From positions 124,001-188,000 of the forward strand of contig NZ_PYGJ01000005.1 in the NCBI RefSeq assembly GCF_003014475.1: a stretch of 64,000 nucleotides of DNA, read 5' to 3'. The notes below the pieces were generated by a model, which did no database searches, was not told the DNA's origin, and saw only the letters and a list, made by a program, of their open reading frames with translations. Of this stretch, positions 1-8,457 are shown in pieces. The stretch comes from Shimia abyssi (lineage in GTDB: Bacteria; Pseudomonadota; Alphaproteobacteria; Rhodobacterales; Rhodobacteraceae). Both the position numbers and the translations under genes were made by a program. The first letter of the stretch is position 1; the number at the start of each line of letters is the position of its first letter.

Positions 1-197
1 GGCCCGGTCGAAACCCCAAACACCGGATACCAGCTGATCCCGACATCGCCCTCAAACACCAGATCCCGCCCGGTCTGCGCCTTGACCTGATCCGCCGCCA
101 GCTGTGCGATCTTCTCACCCGGCAGCAACACCACCAGCGCGATCAACCCAACCACGACAACAACAACCGCCCCCAACAACACCCGGATCAACCGCAT
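1..197 (-). CDS. AsmA family protein, N-terminal fragment
   Basis: This is the first 65 codons of a gene that runs off the left edge. The product starts MRLIRVLLG, followed by a long run of Val/Leu/Ala that forms one N-terminal membrane anchor. After it comes a stretch reading DQVKAQTGRDLVFEGD and then ISWYPVFGVSTG, which is the typical start of the AsmA fold. AsmA-family proteins are inner-membrane-anchored periplasmic proteins linked to envelope lipid homeostasis. The ATG is preceded by GAGGAGTG at good spacing. The family assignment rests only on this N-terminus. Confidence 0.75.
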   Translation of the reverse strand, partial: MRLIRVLLGAVVVVVVGLIALVVLLPGEKIAQLAADQVKAQTGRDLVFEGDVGISWYPVFGVSTG

Positions 198-269
198 ACC
201 ACACTCCTCAAACCTGCCTGTCCCTCCAGCCTATCCGCGCGCGCCACAATCAGGCAACTCAAACTCCCG

Positions 270-1071
270 TCACCGCAACCGAAACCGCGCGCGTAGGCCA
301 AAGAGGAACAACATTGGCAGGCTGAGCACCTTCTGAGACCCCGACCAAGTGATCAAGGACGGTGGAGACACCTCAATCACGTCTCTCAAATACAGTCGCC
401 CAAAGCCAAAAATCGGAAAAAGATTGTATAAACTCAGCTCCATCGCCGTGCCCACCCAACCACCGCCCGTGCTCGCAAAACACCCCCAGAATGCCGCAAC
501 CCCCATCGCCTAACACCCAACTAACCACCAAACCGGATAGACTATCGACTCCCATAATTCGAGAACACCCGAAACAGCCAATGCGGCACCTTGCTCATCA
601 TCCTCCGCCGCTCGCATCTTGCGCAAAAAAAGAAATGCGCTTCAACCGTCAGCCCCTGCTGGGTCAACGCCTGGCGGAGGCGAACAAAGCGTCAGCGATG
701 AACGTGGCGAAATAGATCCTAGCGGTGGTTTTTGACCGGTCAATTTCGCCCTTAACAGACGGCCGACCGGGATAGTCCGACGCACCATCGCGCGCCTTCC
801 AGATCAGCGCATGTCTGTCCGCAATTTCGACTTTCGCCTCATCCCAGCCTCGCAACTCCGCCACGTCTATCCCAGTCGATTCTGCCGCGCTCTCCTGTTC
901 TTCGGCGCTAAGCCCCTCATTCCAAACCCGCCAGTTCTTCTCATGAAGCTCCCAGTCAAGATCCTCCCACTCTCGTTGTTCGTAAAGAGTCATCAACACA
1001 TACCAAGGTTCCTCATTCGCCGGTTTCAGCCCGCTTTCATTCTTTTCACCCATACCGGTCTCACCATCCAT
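270..1071 (-). pseudogene. decayed pentapeptide-repeat membrane protein gene
   Basis: The remains of one gene are spread over three reading frames. Positions 1071 to 664 encode the N-terminal region ([26 protein letters not shown] in two pieces), ending in only about three pentapeptide-like units (YFATF, IADAL, FASAR) and a TGA. A second frame gives LTVEAHFFF. A third frame, entered at the A7 run at 625-631, gives MRAAEDDEQG, is broken by a TAG at 510-512, and ends with a hydrophobic tail (NLFPIFGFGRLYLRD, then LPMLFLFGLRARFRLR) at 270. N-domain, repeats and C-terminal membrane part match my memory of a Rhodobacteraceae pentapeptide-repeat family. Frameshifts, a stop and loss of most repeats argue for a pseudogene. 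The N-terminal 135-aa frame could still be translated. Confidence 0.65.
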
Positions 1072-1139
1072 ACCAACTCAACCCTACCTTTCCCCTTCCG
1101 GTCATTTCAGCAATTCCCAAACCCGTCCGCATCCCCTAT

Positions 1140-2552
1140 ATGCCCCCCATGTCCAGCAATCCGCCCGAACTCCGCCCCGATCTCGCCCGCGCCCAAGTCG
1201 CGCCCACCAGCCGCCCCGGTCAGCCCACGATCGGCATGGTCTCGCTCGGCTGCCCCAAGGCACTGGTCGACAGCGAACGCATCCTCACCCGCCTGCGCGC
1301 CGAAGGCTACGGTGTGTCGCCGGACTATTCCGGCGCCGATGCGGTGCTCGTGAACACCTGCGGCTTTCTCGACAGCGCCAAGGCCGAAAGCCTTGAGGCC
1401 ATAGGTGAGGCCATTCAGGAAAACGGCAAGGTCATCGTGACCGGCTGCCTTGGCGCGGAACCCGAATACATCACCGGCGCGCACCCCAAGGTCCTCGCTG
1501 TCACCGGCCCGCACCAATATGAACAGGTGCTCGACGCCGTGCATGTTGCCGTGCCCCCCGATCCGGACCCTTTTGTCGACCTGCTCCCGGCGCGCTCAGT
1601 CTCGCTCACGCCACGCCACTACAGCTACCTCAAAATCTCCGAGGGCTGTAACCACGCCTGCAAATTCTGCATCATTCCCGACATGCGCGGCAAACTCGCC
1701 TCCCGCCCCGCCCACGCGATCCTGCGCGAGGCGGAAAAGCTGGTCGAAAGCGGCGTCAAGGAACTGCTGGTCATCTCGCAGGACACCTCCGCCTACGGGC
1801 TCGACCGCAGATATTCCACCCACCCGTGGAAAGACGGCGAGGTCCGCTCGCATATCACCGATCTCTCCCGCGAACTGGGGAAACTGGGCACGGCCAAAGA
1901 CCTCTGGGTCCGCCTGCACTACGTCTACCCCTACCCCCACGTGCGCGACCTGATCCCGCTCATGGCCGACCCTGACAACGCCGTTCTGCCCTATCTCGAC
2001 ATCCCCTTCCAGCACAGCCACCCCGACACGCTGCGCCGCATGGCCCGCCCGGCGGCTGGCGCCAAAACGCTGGACGAAATCGCCCGCTGGCGCGCCACCT
2101 GCCCAGACATCACCCTGCGCTCCACCTTCATCGTCGGCTATCCCGGCGAAACCGAAGCCGAATTCCAGCACCTGCTGGATTGGATGGACGAGGCCCAGCT
2201 CGACCGCGTCGGCTGCTTCCAATACGAAAACGTCGACGGCGCGCGCTCCAACGCCCTGCCCGATCACGTCCCGGCCGAGGTCAAACAAGACCGCTGGGAT
2301 CGCTTCATGGAAAAAGCACAGGCCATCTCCGAGGGCAAACTCGCCGCCAAAGTCGGGAAGGTCATGGACGTGATCGTCGACGACATTGACGCCGAAGGCA
2401 TCGCCACCTGCCGCACCAAGGCCGACGCCCCCGAGATCGACGGGAACCTGTTTATCGATGAGGGAACGGACGGGTTGTCGGTCGGAGATATTGTTCGCGT
2501 TGAAGTAGACGAAGCGGGGGAGTATGATCTTTGGGGGTGCATTTCGAAATGA
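1140..2552 (+). CDS. rimO: ribosomal protein S12 methylthiotransferase RimO
   Basis: This radical-SAM enzyme adds a methylthio group to an aspartate of ribosomal protein S12. The N-terminal UPF0004 domain carries three cluster-binding cysteines, in [21 protein letters not shown] and VTGCLGAE. The radical-SAM cluster motif is [10 protein letters not shown] (CX3CX2C), and a TRAM-like domain ends the protein near residues 400-465. The length of 470 aa is normal for RimO. LVDSE and the S12-type sequence separate it from MiaB. No good ribosome binding site precedes the ATG at 1140 or the one at 1149, so the exact start is uncertain. The stop codon lies inside a large inverted repeat (2537-2585). 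Confidence 0.95.
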   Translation: MPPMSSNPPELRPDLARAQVAPTSRPGQPTIGMVSLGCPKALVDSERILTRLRAEGYGVSPDYSGADAVLVNTCGFLDSAKAESLEAIGEAIQENGKVIVTGCLGAEPEYITGAHPKVLAVTGPHQYEQVLDAVHVAVPPDPDPFVDLLPARSVSLTPRHYSYLKISEGCNHACKFCIIPDMRGKLASRPAHAILREAEKLVESGVKELLVISQDTSAYGLDRRYSTHPWKDGEVRSHITDLSRELGKLGTAKDLWVRLHYVYPYPHVRDLIPLMADPDNAVLPYLDIPFQHSHPDTLRRMARPAAGAKTLDEIARWRATCPDITLRSTFIVGYPGETEAEFQHLLDWMDEAQLDRVGCFQYENVDGARSNALPDHVPAEVKQDRWDRFMEKAQAISEGKLAAKVGKVMDVIVDDIDAEGIATCRTKADAPEIDGNLFIDEGTDGLSVGDIVRVEVDEAGEYDLWGCISK

Positions 2553-2585
2553 GAAACGCTCCAGTGGAGCGTTTCCGAAATGCAC
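2537..2585. repeat. nested inverted repeat over the rimO stop codon
   Basis: An inner pair of 11-bp arms (GAAACGCTCCA at 2553-2563 and its complement at 2565-2575) is enclosed by an outer pair (GTGCATTTCG at 2537-2546 and CGAAATGCAC at 2576-2585). As RNA it would fold into a long interrupted hairpin covering the rimO TGA at 2550-2552. There is no T tract, so it is not a classic terminator. It could be a REP-like element or an mRNA 3' stabiliser. Confidence 0.75.
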
Positions 2586-2617
2586 GGGCGGAGCCCTACT
2601 AACCACCGGGTGAACTA

Positions 2618-3400
2618 ATGAATAGCTTTGAAAATGGTGTTCTTCGAAATTTCTCAATTGGCGGGTTCTTGGGCGCAGTTCTTGGCGTTTGCTTCATAAT
2701 CGCAATTGAGGCTGAACTATCCGACGAATACACAAAGTATTGGACATACGGTATCAGCGCGTTAGTGGCCCTTCTCGGTTCAGGTATTGCAGTGGCAGGT
2801 GTTCTCACCAGTATCGCCAACCAAAACCGCATTTTTGATGAAACGAGGAAGAAATCTCTGCTCGCTTCCAAAGCACTTCTGCCTTTGGCACTTTCAAGGT
2901 TTCACGAGATCGCAGAAAACGGAACTGGTATAGCATTGGAAGAAGAGATCTTCCTTAATGACCCTGACAATTCCGATATCGTCCGAAGTCGGCTGGAAAT
3001 CGACGAAGCAACTGTAGGCGTACTCAAAGAATGCATAGAGTTATCTGATGAAGTAACCAGAAAATGGATGACTACAATATTCTCAAGATACCAAGTTGCG
3101 CGTTCAAGAACGATTGGGCAAGTTTCGGATCGCCATCGATTGTTAATCGATTCAGTCCGTGGAGATCTGGCTTACGATTTGGAGGTCATTCGAGCGATGG
3201 TCGCGCACTTGTTCGATTACGCGCGCGACATCGGGAATCGAATTTCGCCGTCCGAACAAATTGATCTTGAGACAATTAGAATATCGATTTCTCATCCAAG
3301 CTATGCTTCCGCCAGATACGTCTCGGCCCAATCCAGGATTGAGGAGCGACGAGCGGCGCTTGGCGATGGATCAATAGAAAACTTCTCGCTCGGAGATTGA
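2618..3400 (+). CDS. hypothetical membrane protein with two N-terminal TM helices
   Basis: I do not recognise this 260-aa protein. It starts with two predicted membrane helices, about residues 12-32 (GGFLGAVLGVCFIIAI) and 44-66 (YGISALVALLGSGIAVAGVL). A mostly helical, charged cytoplasmic part of roughly 190 residues follows. The gene is visibly richer in A/T than rimO and dgkA on either side and uses A/T-ending codons more freely, which suggests horizontal acquisition. The ribosome binding site is weak (GGGTGAAC). It lies directly after the rimO inverted repeat and may be transcribed with rimO. I see no catalytic motif and can assign no function. Confidence 0.7.
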   Translation: MNSFENGVLRNFSIGGFLGAVLGVCFIIAIEAELSDEYTKYWTYGISALVALLGSGIAVAGVLTSIANQNRIFDETRKKSLLASKALLPLALSRFHEIAENGTGIALEEEIFLNDPDNSDIVRSRLEIDEATVGVLKECIELSDEVTRKWMTTIFSRYQVARSRTIGQVSDRHRLLIDSVRGDLAYDLEVIRAMVAHLFDYARDIGNRISPSEQIDLETIRISISHPSYASARYVSAQSRIEERRAALGDGSIENFSLGD

Positions 3401-3410
3401 AGGACACGCC

Positions 3411-3767
3411 CTAGACCATCCCCACCAACACAACCACCCAAGCCACCCCCGCCGCAATCGCCGTCATCGCCACACCCGCGCTGCCCGCATCCTTGGCCAG
3501 CCGCGCCAGTTCGTGTTTCTCGGTCGAGATAAAATCCACCGCCCGTTCAATCGCCGTATTGAACAGCTCCGCCGCCAGCACCAACACCCCCAGCGCCAAT
3601 ATCAGCGCTCTCTCCCCCGTGCTCAACGGCAACCACAGCGCCAGCCCCGCAGAAACCAGATTAACCCAGACCCAGCTGCGAAACGAAAACTCAGACCGCC
3701 ACGTCGCGACCAGCCCGGCCCAGCTCCATACACAGCGATTTTTGGTGTGTTCAATAAATTTCCGCAT
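3411..3767 (-). CDS. dgkA: diacylglycerol kinase DgkA
   Basis: This small integral-membrane kinase phosphorylates diacylglycerol to phosphatidic acid in the inner membrane. The 118-aa product has three hydrophobic helices and the family signature ELFNTAIERAVD followed by HELARLAKDAGSAGV, close to the E. coli motif in both spacing and length. I chose the start giving MRKFIEHTKN, because GGGAGGGG lies five bases before that ATG; an in-frame extension to 3812 lacks comparable support. It is convergent with the unknown membrane protein and divergent from the DCC-CDGSH gene. Confidence 0.9.
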   Translation of the reverse strand: MRKFIEHTKNRCVWSWAGLVATWRSEFSFRSWVWVNLVSAGLALWLPLSTGERALILALGVLVLAAELFNTAIERAVDFISTEKHELARLAKDAGSAGVAMTAIAAGVAWVVVLVGMV

Positions 3768-3881
3768 GGCCCCTCCCATGGTCACTCTTGCCCAGCCCGC
3801 AACGTGTTGCAACGCGCACCGTTACTGATCCACCTCCCCTCGCCCGCCGTATCCTTGATGATACACATCCAAGAGGCTCAA

Positions 3882-4580
3882 ATGCCCCCCGAAACCCGCG
3901 TCCTTTACAACGCCGATTGCCCGATCTGCGACGCAGAGATCTGCCACTACGCCCGTTACACTGGTGCGCGCGACATCCCCGTGCGCTACGATGATCTCAA
4001 CACCGACGCGCGCCTTGAATGGGGTATTGACCCTGAAACCGCCGCCAGGCGACTACATGTCCTGCATGGCAACGAACTTCATGTCGGCCTCGATGCATTC
4101 CGCATTCTGTGGTGGCAAATGCCCCGCTATCGCCCTCTCGCCTGGCTAACCGGCTTGCCGGGGGTTTATCACGTTGCCTCTGCGACATATGACAAACTCC
4201 TCGCACCTTGGCTCTTCCACCGCCACTTGAAGCGCAAGCAAAAGCACCCCGCTGGACCGCGCCAAACCACTGATCAACCACCTCTCGCGCCGCTCACCCT
4301 TATTCTCAGCCATCCAACCAAAAAGGAAACCAGCATGCATGACGCCCCCATCATCGCCCAAAAATCGCCGATCCCGGTCGAGGTCGAAGCCGGGAAATCC
4401 TACTTCTGGTGCGCCTGCGGCCAATCCTCAAAACAGCCTTTCTGCGACGGTTCACACAAGGACACCGGGTTTACGCCGGTAAAATACACAGCCGAAGACA
4501 GCAAAAAGGTCTTCTTTTGCGGCTGCAAACACTCGGCAAACCAACCCACGTGTGACGGCACCCACTCCAAGCTGGGCTGA
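3882..4580 (+). CDS. DCC (DUF393) thiol-oxidoreductase-like protein fused in frame to a CDGSH protein
   Basis: The open frame encodes 232 aa. Residues 1 to about 125 form a DUF393/DCC domain with the CxxC motif YNADCPICDAE, resembling thiol-disulfide oxidoreductases. A low-complexity linker follows (about residues 126-150, rich in K, P, Q and T). The end is a complete dual CDGSH protein with its own ATG at 4335. There is no stop codon between the two parts, so ribosomes starting at 3882 would make a fusion. DCC proteins normally end about where the linker begins, so the stop was probably lost by mutation. GAGG lies just before the ATG at 3882. Confidence 0.75.
   Translation: MPPETRVLYNADCPICDAEICHYARYTGARDIPVRYDDLNTDARLEWGIDPETAARRLHVLHGNELHVGLDAFRILWWQMPRYRPLAWLTGLPGVYHVASATYDKLLAPWLFHRHLKRKQKHPAGPRQTTDQPPLAPLTLILSHPTKKETSMHDAPIIAQKSPIPVEVEAGKSYFWCACGQSSKQPFCDGSHKDTGFTPVKYTAEDSKKVFFCGCKHSANQPTCDGTHSKLG
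4335..4580 (+). CDS. CDGSH iron-sulfur protein, internal start
   Basis: From this ATG the same frame gives an 81-aa protein with two CDGSH motifs, CACGQSSKQPFCDGSH and CGCKHSANQPTCDGTH. Each has the three Cys and one His that bind a 2Fe-2S cluster. Standalone bacterial dual-CDGSH proteins have this size. AAGGAAA seven bases upstream is a good ribosome binding site, so independent translation is likely even though the upstream DCC frame reads straight through. Proteins of this type are thought to handle redox or cluster transfer; the partner here is unknown. Confidence 0.7.
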   Translation: MHDAPIIAQKSPIPVEVEAGKSYFWCACGQSSKQPFCDGSHKDTGFTPVKYTAEDSKKVFFCGCKHSANQPTCDGTHSKLG

Positions 4581-4590
4581 CCGCCCGTAA

Positions 4591-4610
4591 GTCGGACAAT
4601 ATTGTCCGAC
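4591..4610. repeat. 20-bp perfect palindrome
   Basis: The arms are GTCGGACAAT and its exact complement with no spacer, 10 bp after the CDGSH stop codon and about 50 bp before the next gene. No T tract follows. It may be an operator, a short dispersed repeat or a weak terminator. Confidence 0.7.
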
Positions 4611-4656
4611 CTACCACCCGCTTGACGCCCCCGCAAACATCAGGCACCCCGCCGGC

Positions 4657-5841
4657 ATGGTTTACGATACAATCATTCTGGGCGCTGGCGCTGCTGGCAT
4701 GATGTGCGCTGCTCACACAGGCGGTCGCACATTAGTTCTGGATCATGCCAAAGCCCCGGGCGAGAAAATCCGCATCTCCGGTGGCGGGCGCTGCAATTTC
4801 ACCAATATGTATGCTGGCCCGGATAACTTCCTCAGCCAGAACCCGCATTTCTGCAAATCAGCCCTGTCGCGCTACACGCAATGGGATTTCATCGACCTCG
4901 TGGCCCGCCACAATATCCCCTATCACGAGAAAACCCTTGGCCAGCTCTTTTGCGACACCTCCGCAAAAGACATCATCGCCATGCTGCGCACCGAAATGCA
5001 GGCTGCGGGCGCGGAGCTGAGCCTGAACACCGCAATCACCAACGTCACCCATGACGGCACCGCCTTTCACGTCACCACTCAAAGCCATGGCAAAACCCAG
5101 TCGCTGCAAACTCAAAACCTGGTACTGGCCACAGGCGGCAAATCCATCCCCAAAATGGGCGCGAGCGGCCTTGCCTATGACATTGCCCGCCAATTCGATC
5201 TACCCGTCACCGACACCCGCGCGGGCCTCGTGCCGTTCACTTTCTCCGACAACCCGTTCAAATCGCTCTCTGGCACAGCGCTACCCGTACGGGCAACCGC
5301 CAGCGGCACCAACTTTGACGAAGCCATGCTCTTCACCCATCGCGGCCTTTCCGGCCCTGCCATGCTACAGATCAGCTCTTATTGGCACGAAGCGCAGGAC
5401 ATATCCGTAAACCTCTTACCAGACACCGACGCATTTCAAGCCCTTCGAGACAAACGCAAAACCGATGGCCGCCGCAATCTCTCAACTGTACTGGCCCAGC
5501 TCTTGCCCACAAAACTCGCCGACTATCTGGCACAGGAATGGGCACTGAGCGGCAACCTCGCCGATCAATCAGACGCGTCCCTGCGCGCGCTCTCTGACAA
5601 ATTGCAAAACTGGCCCTTGCGCCCCACTGGCACCGAAGGCTACCGGACTGCCGAAGTCACCCTTGGCGGCATCAACACAGACGCGCTCTCATCACGTAGC
5701 ATGGAGGCCAAAACCCTTCCGGGCTTTTACGCAATTGGAGAAGCCGTTGATGTCACCGGCTGGCTTGGTGGTTACAATTTCCAATGGGCGTGGTCATCCG
5801 GCTGGGCCGCTGGCACAGCCATCGCGTCCAAACGCGCCTAG
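4657..5841 (+). CDS. HI0933/BaiN-family NAD(P)/FAD-dependent oxidoreductase
   Basis: This 394-aa flavoprotein starts with a dinucleotide-binding motif ([10 protein letters not shown]) and has the HI0933 hallmark [11 protein letters not shown] near residue 45. A C-terminal motif, [22 protein letters not shown], split here as [12 protein letters not shown] and [10 protein letters not shown], is also typical of the family. Physiological substrates of most members are unknown; related enzymes reduce steroid-like enones. The gene converges on murD, and the two share a CTAG in which each strand has its stop codon. No ribosome binding site is obvious. Confidence 0.88.
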   Translation: MVYDTIILGAGAAGMMCAAHTGGRTLVLDHAKAPGEKIRISGGGRCNFTNMYAGPDNFLSQNPHFCKSALSRYTQWDFIDLVARHNIPYHEKTLGQLFCDTSAKDIIAMLRTEMQAAGAELSLNTAITNVTHDGTAFHVTTQSHGKTQSLQTQNLVLATGGKSIPKMGASGLAYDIARQFDLPVTDTRAGLVPFTFSDNPFKSLSGTALPVRATASGTNFDEAMLFTHRGLSGPAMLQISSYWHEAQDISVNLLPDTDAFQALRDKRKTDGRRNLSTVLAQLLPTKLADYLAQEWALSGNLADQSDASLRALSDKLQNWPLRPTGTEGYRTAEVTLGGINTDALSSRSMEAKTLPGFYAIGEAVDVTGWLGGYNFQWAWSSGWAAGTAIASKRA

Positions 5842-7238
5842 CTCAAAACGCGCAGAACCTGCGCGACAAAATCCTCACCGCGTTTTTCAAAACTGTCATA
5901 CTGATCAAAGCTCGCCGCTGCCGGTGCCAATAGAACCGTTTCACCCGCCCGTGCCTCCTGAGCTGCTCGTGCCACGGCCTGCTGCATCGTGGTGCACACT
6001 TCGGCCTCAACTCCGTTCAGCTGCATGGCAAACCCAGCCGCCTCGCGCCCAATCACGTAGGCCTTGATCACTTCACCAGCCGCGCTGGCCAAATCGCCCA
6101 CCCCGCCTTCTTTCTCCAACCCGCCACAAATCCAACGTATCTTCTTGAACGCCCCCAGCGCTTTGGCCGCAGCATCCACGTTTGTCGCCTTGGAATCATT
6201 CACGTAAGTAACGCCACCCGCCTCGCCCACGATCTGTGAGCGATGCGGCAAGCCACCAAAACTGGCAAAACCCGCCTCAATCACACGCGGCGCCAGCCCC
6301 AGTGTCCGCGCCACGGCATACGCCGCGCAGGCATTCTGATGGTTATGCGCTCCGGGCAGCCCCTTGATACCGCGCAAGTCAATCGAGCCTATCTGGCGCC
6401 CTTTGCGCCATTCACTCAAAAAACCCTTGCGCGCAAAAACATGCCATCCCGGCCCGGTCAGCTTGCGATCCACCGAAACCCGTATCACCCGATCATCCGC
6501 ACGGTTCTGCGTCAACTGCCCCGCCAGGTAGCGCCCCTCTACCTCATCCACACCCACCACAGCGCGATCCGGCCCGCCTTCGGCAAACAAACGTCGCTTG
6601 GCCGCGAAATAACCACCCATACCAGCGTGACGATCCAGATGATCTGGCGAGAGATTTGTGAAAACCGCGATATCCGGCGTCATTGCGCGGGCCAGATCGG
6701 TCTGATAGCTCGAGAGCTCCAGCACCACCACATCCCCGTCCACTGCCGGATCAATATCCAGCACACCGCGCCCTATGTTTCCGGCCAGCTGCGCCGACCG
6801 CCCCGCCGCCTCCAATACGTGATGGATCAAGGCGGATGTGGTCGATTTGCCGTTTGATCCCGTCACCGCAACAACCTTGGGCATGACGTCAAAATTATCC
6901 CAAGCCTGTGTGGCAAATGACTGAAAGAATAACCCGATATCATTGTCGACAGGCACACCCGCGTCCATGGCTGCCGCCACAACGGGATTTGGCGCTGGAT
7001 ACAAATGTGGGATACCCGGACTGACGATCAATGCGGCAACGTCCTCAAACGCACTTTGGCGCAACAGATCCACACACTCAAACCCTTCAGCCTCCGCGGC
7101 CTCCCGTGCGGCTGGATTGTCATCCCAGCACAGCGCCTGCGCGCCACCATCACGCAACGCACGCGCCGCTGCCAATCCAGACCGACCCAGCCCCAACACA
7201 GCGACCGTCGCGCCCTTGTACCCTTGAACTGGAATCAT
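5838..7238 (-). CDS. murD: UDP-N-acetylmuramoyl-L-alanine:D-glutamate ligase MurD
   Basis: MurD adds D-glutamate to UDP-MurNAc-L-Ala in the cytoplasm. The 466-aa product has an N-terminal nucleotide-fold motif ([17 protein letters not shown]), the Mur ligase P-loop TGSNGKSTT near residue 125, and the domain-2 motif ELSSYQ. It is the last dcw gene here, 136 bp after mraY. That gap holds a Rhodobacteraceae-type repeat, so murD may have its own promoter or be read through from mraY. ftsW, murG and murC, usual next genes, do not follow. Confidence 0.96.
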   Translation of the reverse strand: MIPVQGYKGATVAVLGLGRSGLAAARALRDGGAQALCWDDNPAAREAAEAEGFECVDLLRQSAFEDVAALIVSPGIPHLYPAPNPVVAAAMDAGVPVDNDIGLFFQSFATQAWDNFDVMPKVVAVTGSNGKSTTSALIHHVLEAAGRSAQLAGNIGRGVLDIDPAVDGDVVVLELSSYQTDLARAMTPDIAVFTNLSPDHLDRHAGMGGYFAAKRRLFAEGGPDRAVVGVDEVEGRYLAGQLTQNRADDRVIRVSVDRKLTGPGWHVFARKGFLSEWRKGRQIGSIDLRGIKGLPGAHNHQNACAAYAVARTLGLAPRVIEAGFASFGGLPHRSQIVGEAGGVTYVNDSKATNVDAAAKALGAFKKIRWICGGLEKEGGVGDLASAAGEVIKAYVIGREAAGFAMQLNGVEAEVCTTMQQAVARAAQEARAGETVLLAPAAASFDQYDSFEKRGEDFVAQVLRVLS

Positions 7239-7300
7239 CCCGTCATCCCCACAAAACCATCCAAATTGCTCGCTTCAGCTGTTCAGATGCGCAACACATG

Positions 7301-7364
7301 CACCTTCATCTTGCCCAAAATACTTCGGGGGAGGCGCCCAACGGGCGGCGGGGGCAGCGCCCCC
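7301..7364 (-). repeat. GC-rich Rhodobacteraceae-type intergenic element, copy 1
   Basis: Read on the minus strand, the element has a GGGGGCGCTGCCCCC hairpin (7350-7364), then a CCCCCGAAGTATTTTGGGC block and CAAGATGAAG. The same order of parts occurs at 51043-51090 on the plus strand. It fills most of the space between mraY and murD. Confidence 0.7.
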
Positions 7365-7374
7365 AATACCCACC

Positions 7375-8457
7375 TTATCGTACCTTCAACGTCGCCAGCC
7401 CAATCATCGCCAGGATCAATGATATGATCCAGAACCGGATCACGATCTGTGGCTCAGCCCAACCCTTTTTTTCATAATGGTGATGGATAGGCGCCATCAG
7501 GAAAACACGTTTGCCGGTGCGCTTGAAATAAAGCACCTGAATGATCACGCTCAGCGCCTCAACCACAAACAGTCCACCCACAATGCCCAAAACCAACTCG
7601 TGCTTGGTCGCAACCGCAATTGCCCCCAGCGCGCCGCCAAGCGCCAGCGATCCGGTATCCCCCATGAACACAGCCGCAGGCGGCGCGTTATACCAAAGGA
7701 AACCAAGCCCGCCGCCAATCAAACCCGCGACAAAGATAAGGATCTCACCCGTACCCGGCACGTAATGCACATCCAGATATTCGGTAAAGTCGACGCGCCC
7801 AACCGCATAGGCAATAACCCCCAGCGTCCCCGCCGCAATCATCACTGGCATGATCGCCAGCCCATCGAGCCCATCAGTCAAGTTAACCGCATTGGCTGCA
7901 CCAACAATGACAAACATCGCAAATGGCACATAAAACAATCCAAGGTTCAGCAACGTGTCCTTGAACACGGGCAAGGCCAGCTGCCATTGCAACGCATCCG
8001 GCTGAAGGCTGGTCGCCCATGCCGCAGCCACGCCAGCGATGACAAAACCCAGCAAAAGCCGCAGCTTACTAGACACACCCTTGGTGTTCTGTTTGGACAC
8101 CTTGGCGTAGTCATCGGCAAACCCGATCAACCCATAAGCCAGCGTCACAAACAGCACCAGCCACACAAATCCATTGTCCAGCCGTGCCCAAAGCATGGTC
8201 GACGTGACCAATGCCCCAACAATTAGCAACCCGCCCATTGTCGGCGTTCCGGCTTTAACGAAATGCCCCTCTGGCCCGTCATCACGGATTGGCTGTCCCT
8301 TACCCTGTTTGCGGCGCAGCACATTGATCAACGGCGGGCCAAAGATGAAGCCGAACAGCAACGCTGTCATAAACGCCCCACCCGCGCGGAAAGTGATATA
8401 GCGGAACAGGTTAAAGAAATCCCCGCCATCCGACAGTTCTGTCAACCAAAAGAGCAT
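7375..8457 (-). CDS. mraY: phospho-N-acetylmuramoyl-pentapeptide transferase MraY
   Basis: MraY transfers phospho-MurNAc-pentapeptide to undecaprenyl phosphate, making lipid I in the inner membrane. The 360-aa protein has about ten membrane helices. It shows the family motifs [28 protein letters not shown] and the C-terminal [12 protein letters not shown]. The start ATG at 8455-8457 directly abuts the murF stop, so translation is probably coupled. Confidence 0.97.
   Translation of the reverse strand: MLFWLTELSDGGDFFNLFRYITFRAGGAFMTALLFGFIFGPPLINVLRRKQGKGQPIRDDGPEGHFVKAGTPTMGGLLIVGALVTSTMLWARLDNGFVWLVLFVTLAYGLIGFADDYAKVSKQNTKGVSSKLRLLLGFVIAGVAAAWATSLQPDALQWQLALPVFKDTLLNLGLFYVPFAMFVIVGAANAVNLTDGLDGLAIMPVMIAAGTLGVIAYAVGRVDFTEYLDVHYVPGTGEILIFVAGLIGGGLGFLWYNAPPAAVFMGDTGSLALGGALGAIAVATKHELVLGIVGGLFVVEALSVIIQVLYFKRTGKRVFLMAPIHHHYEKKGWAEPQIVIRFWIISLILAMIGLATLKVR

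Noticed and set aside
1596..2657. A 353-codon open frame on the minus strand across rimO
   Set aside because: It is the antisense of rimO in GC-rich DNA. The predicted protein has no family-like sequence and rimO is complete on the other strand.
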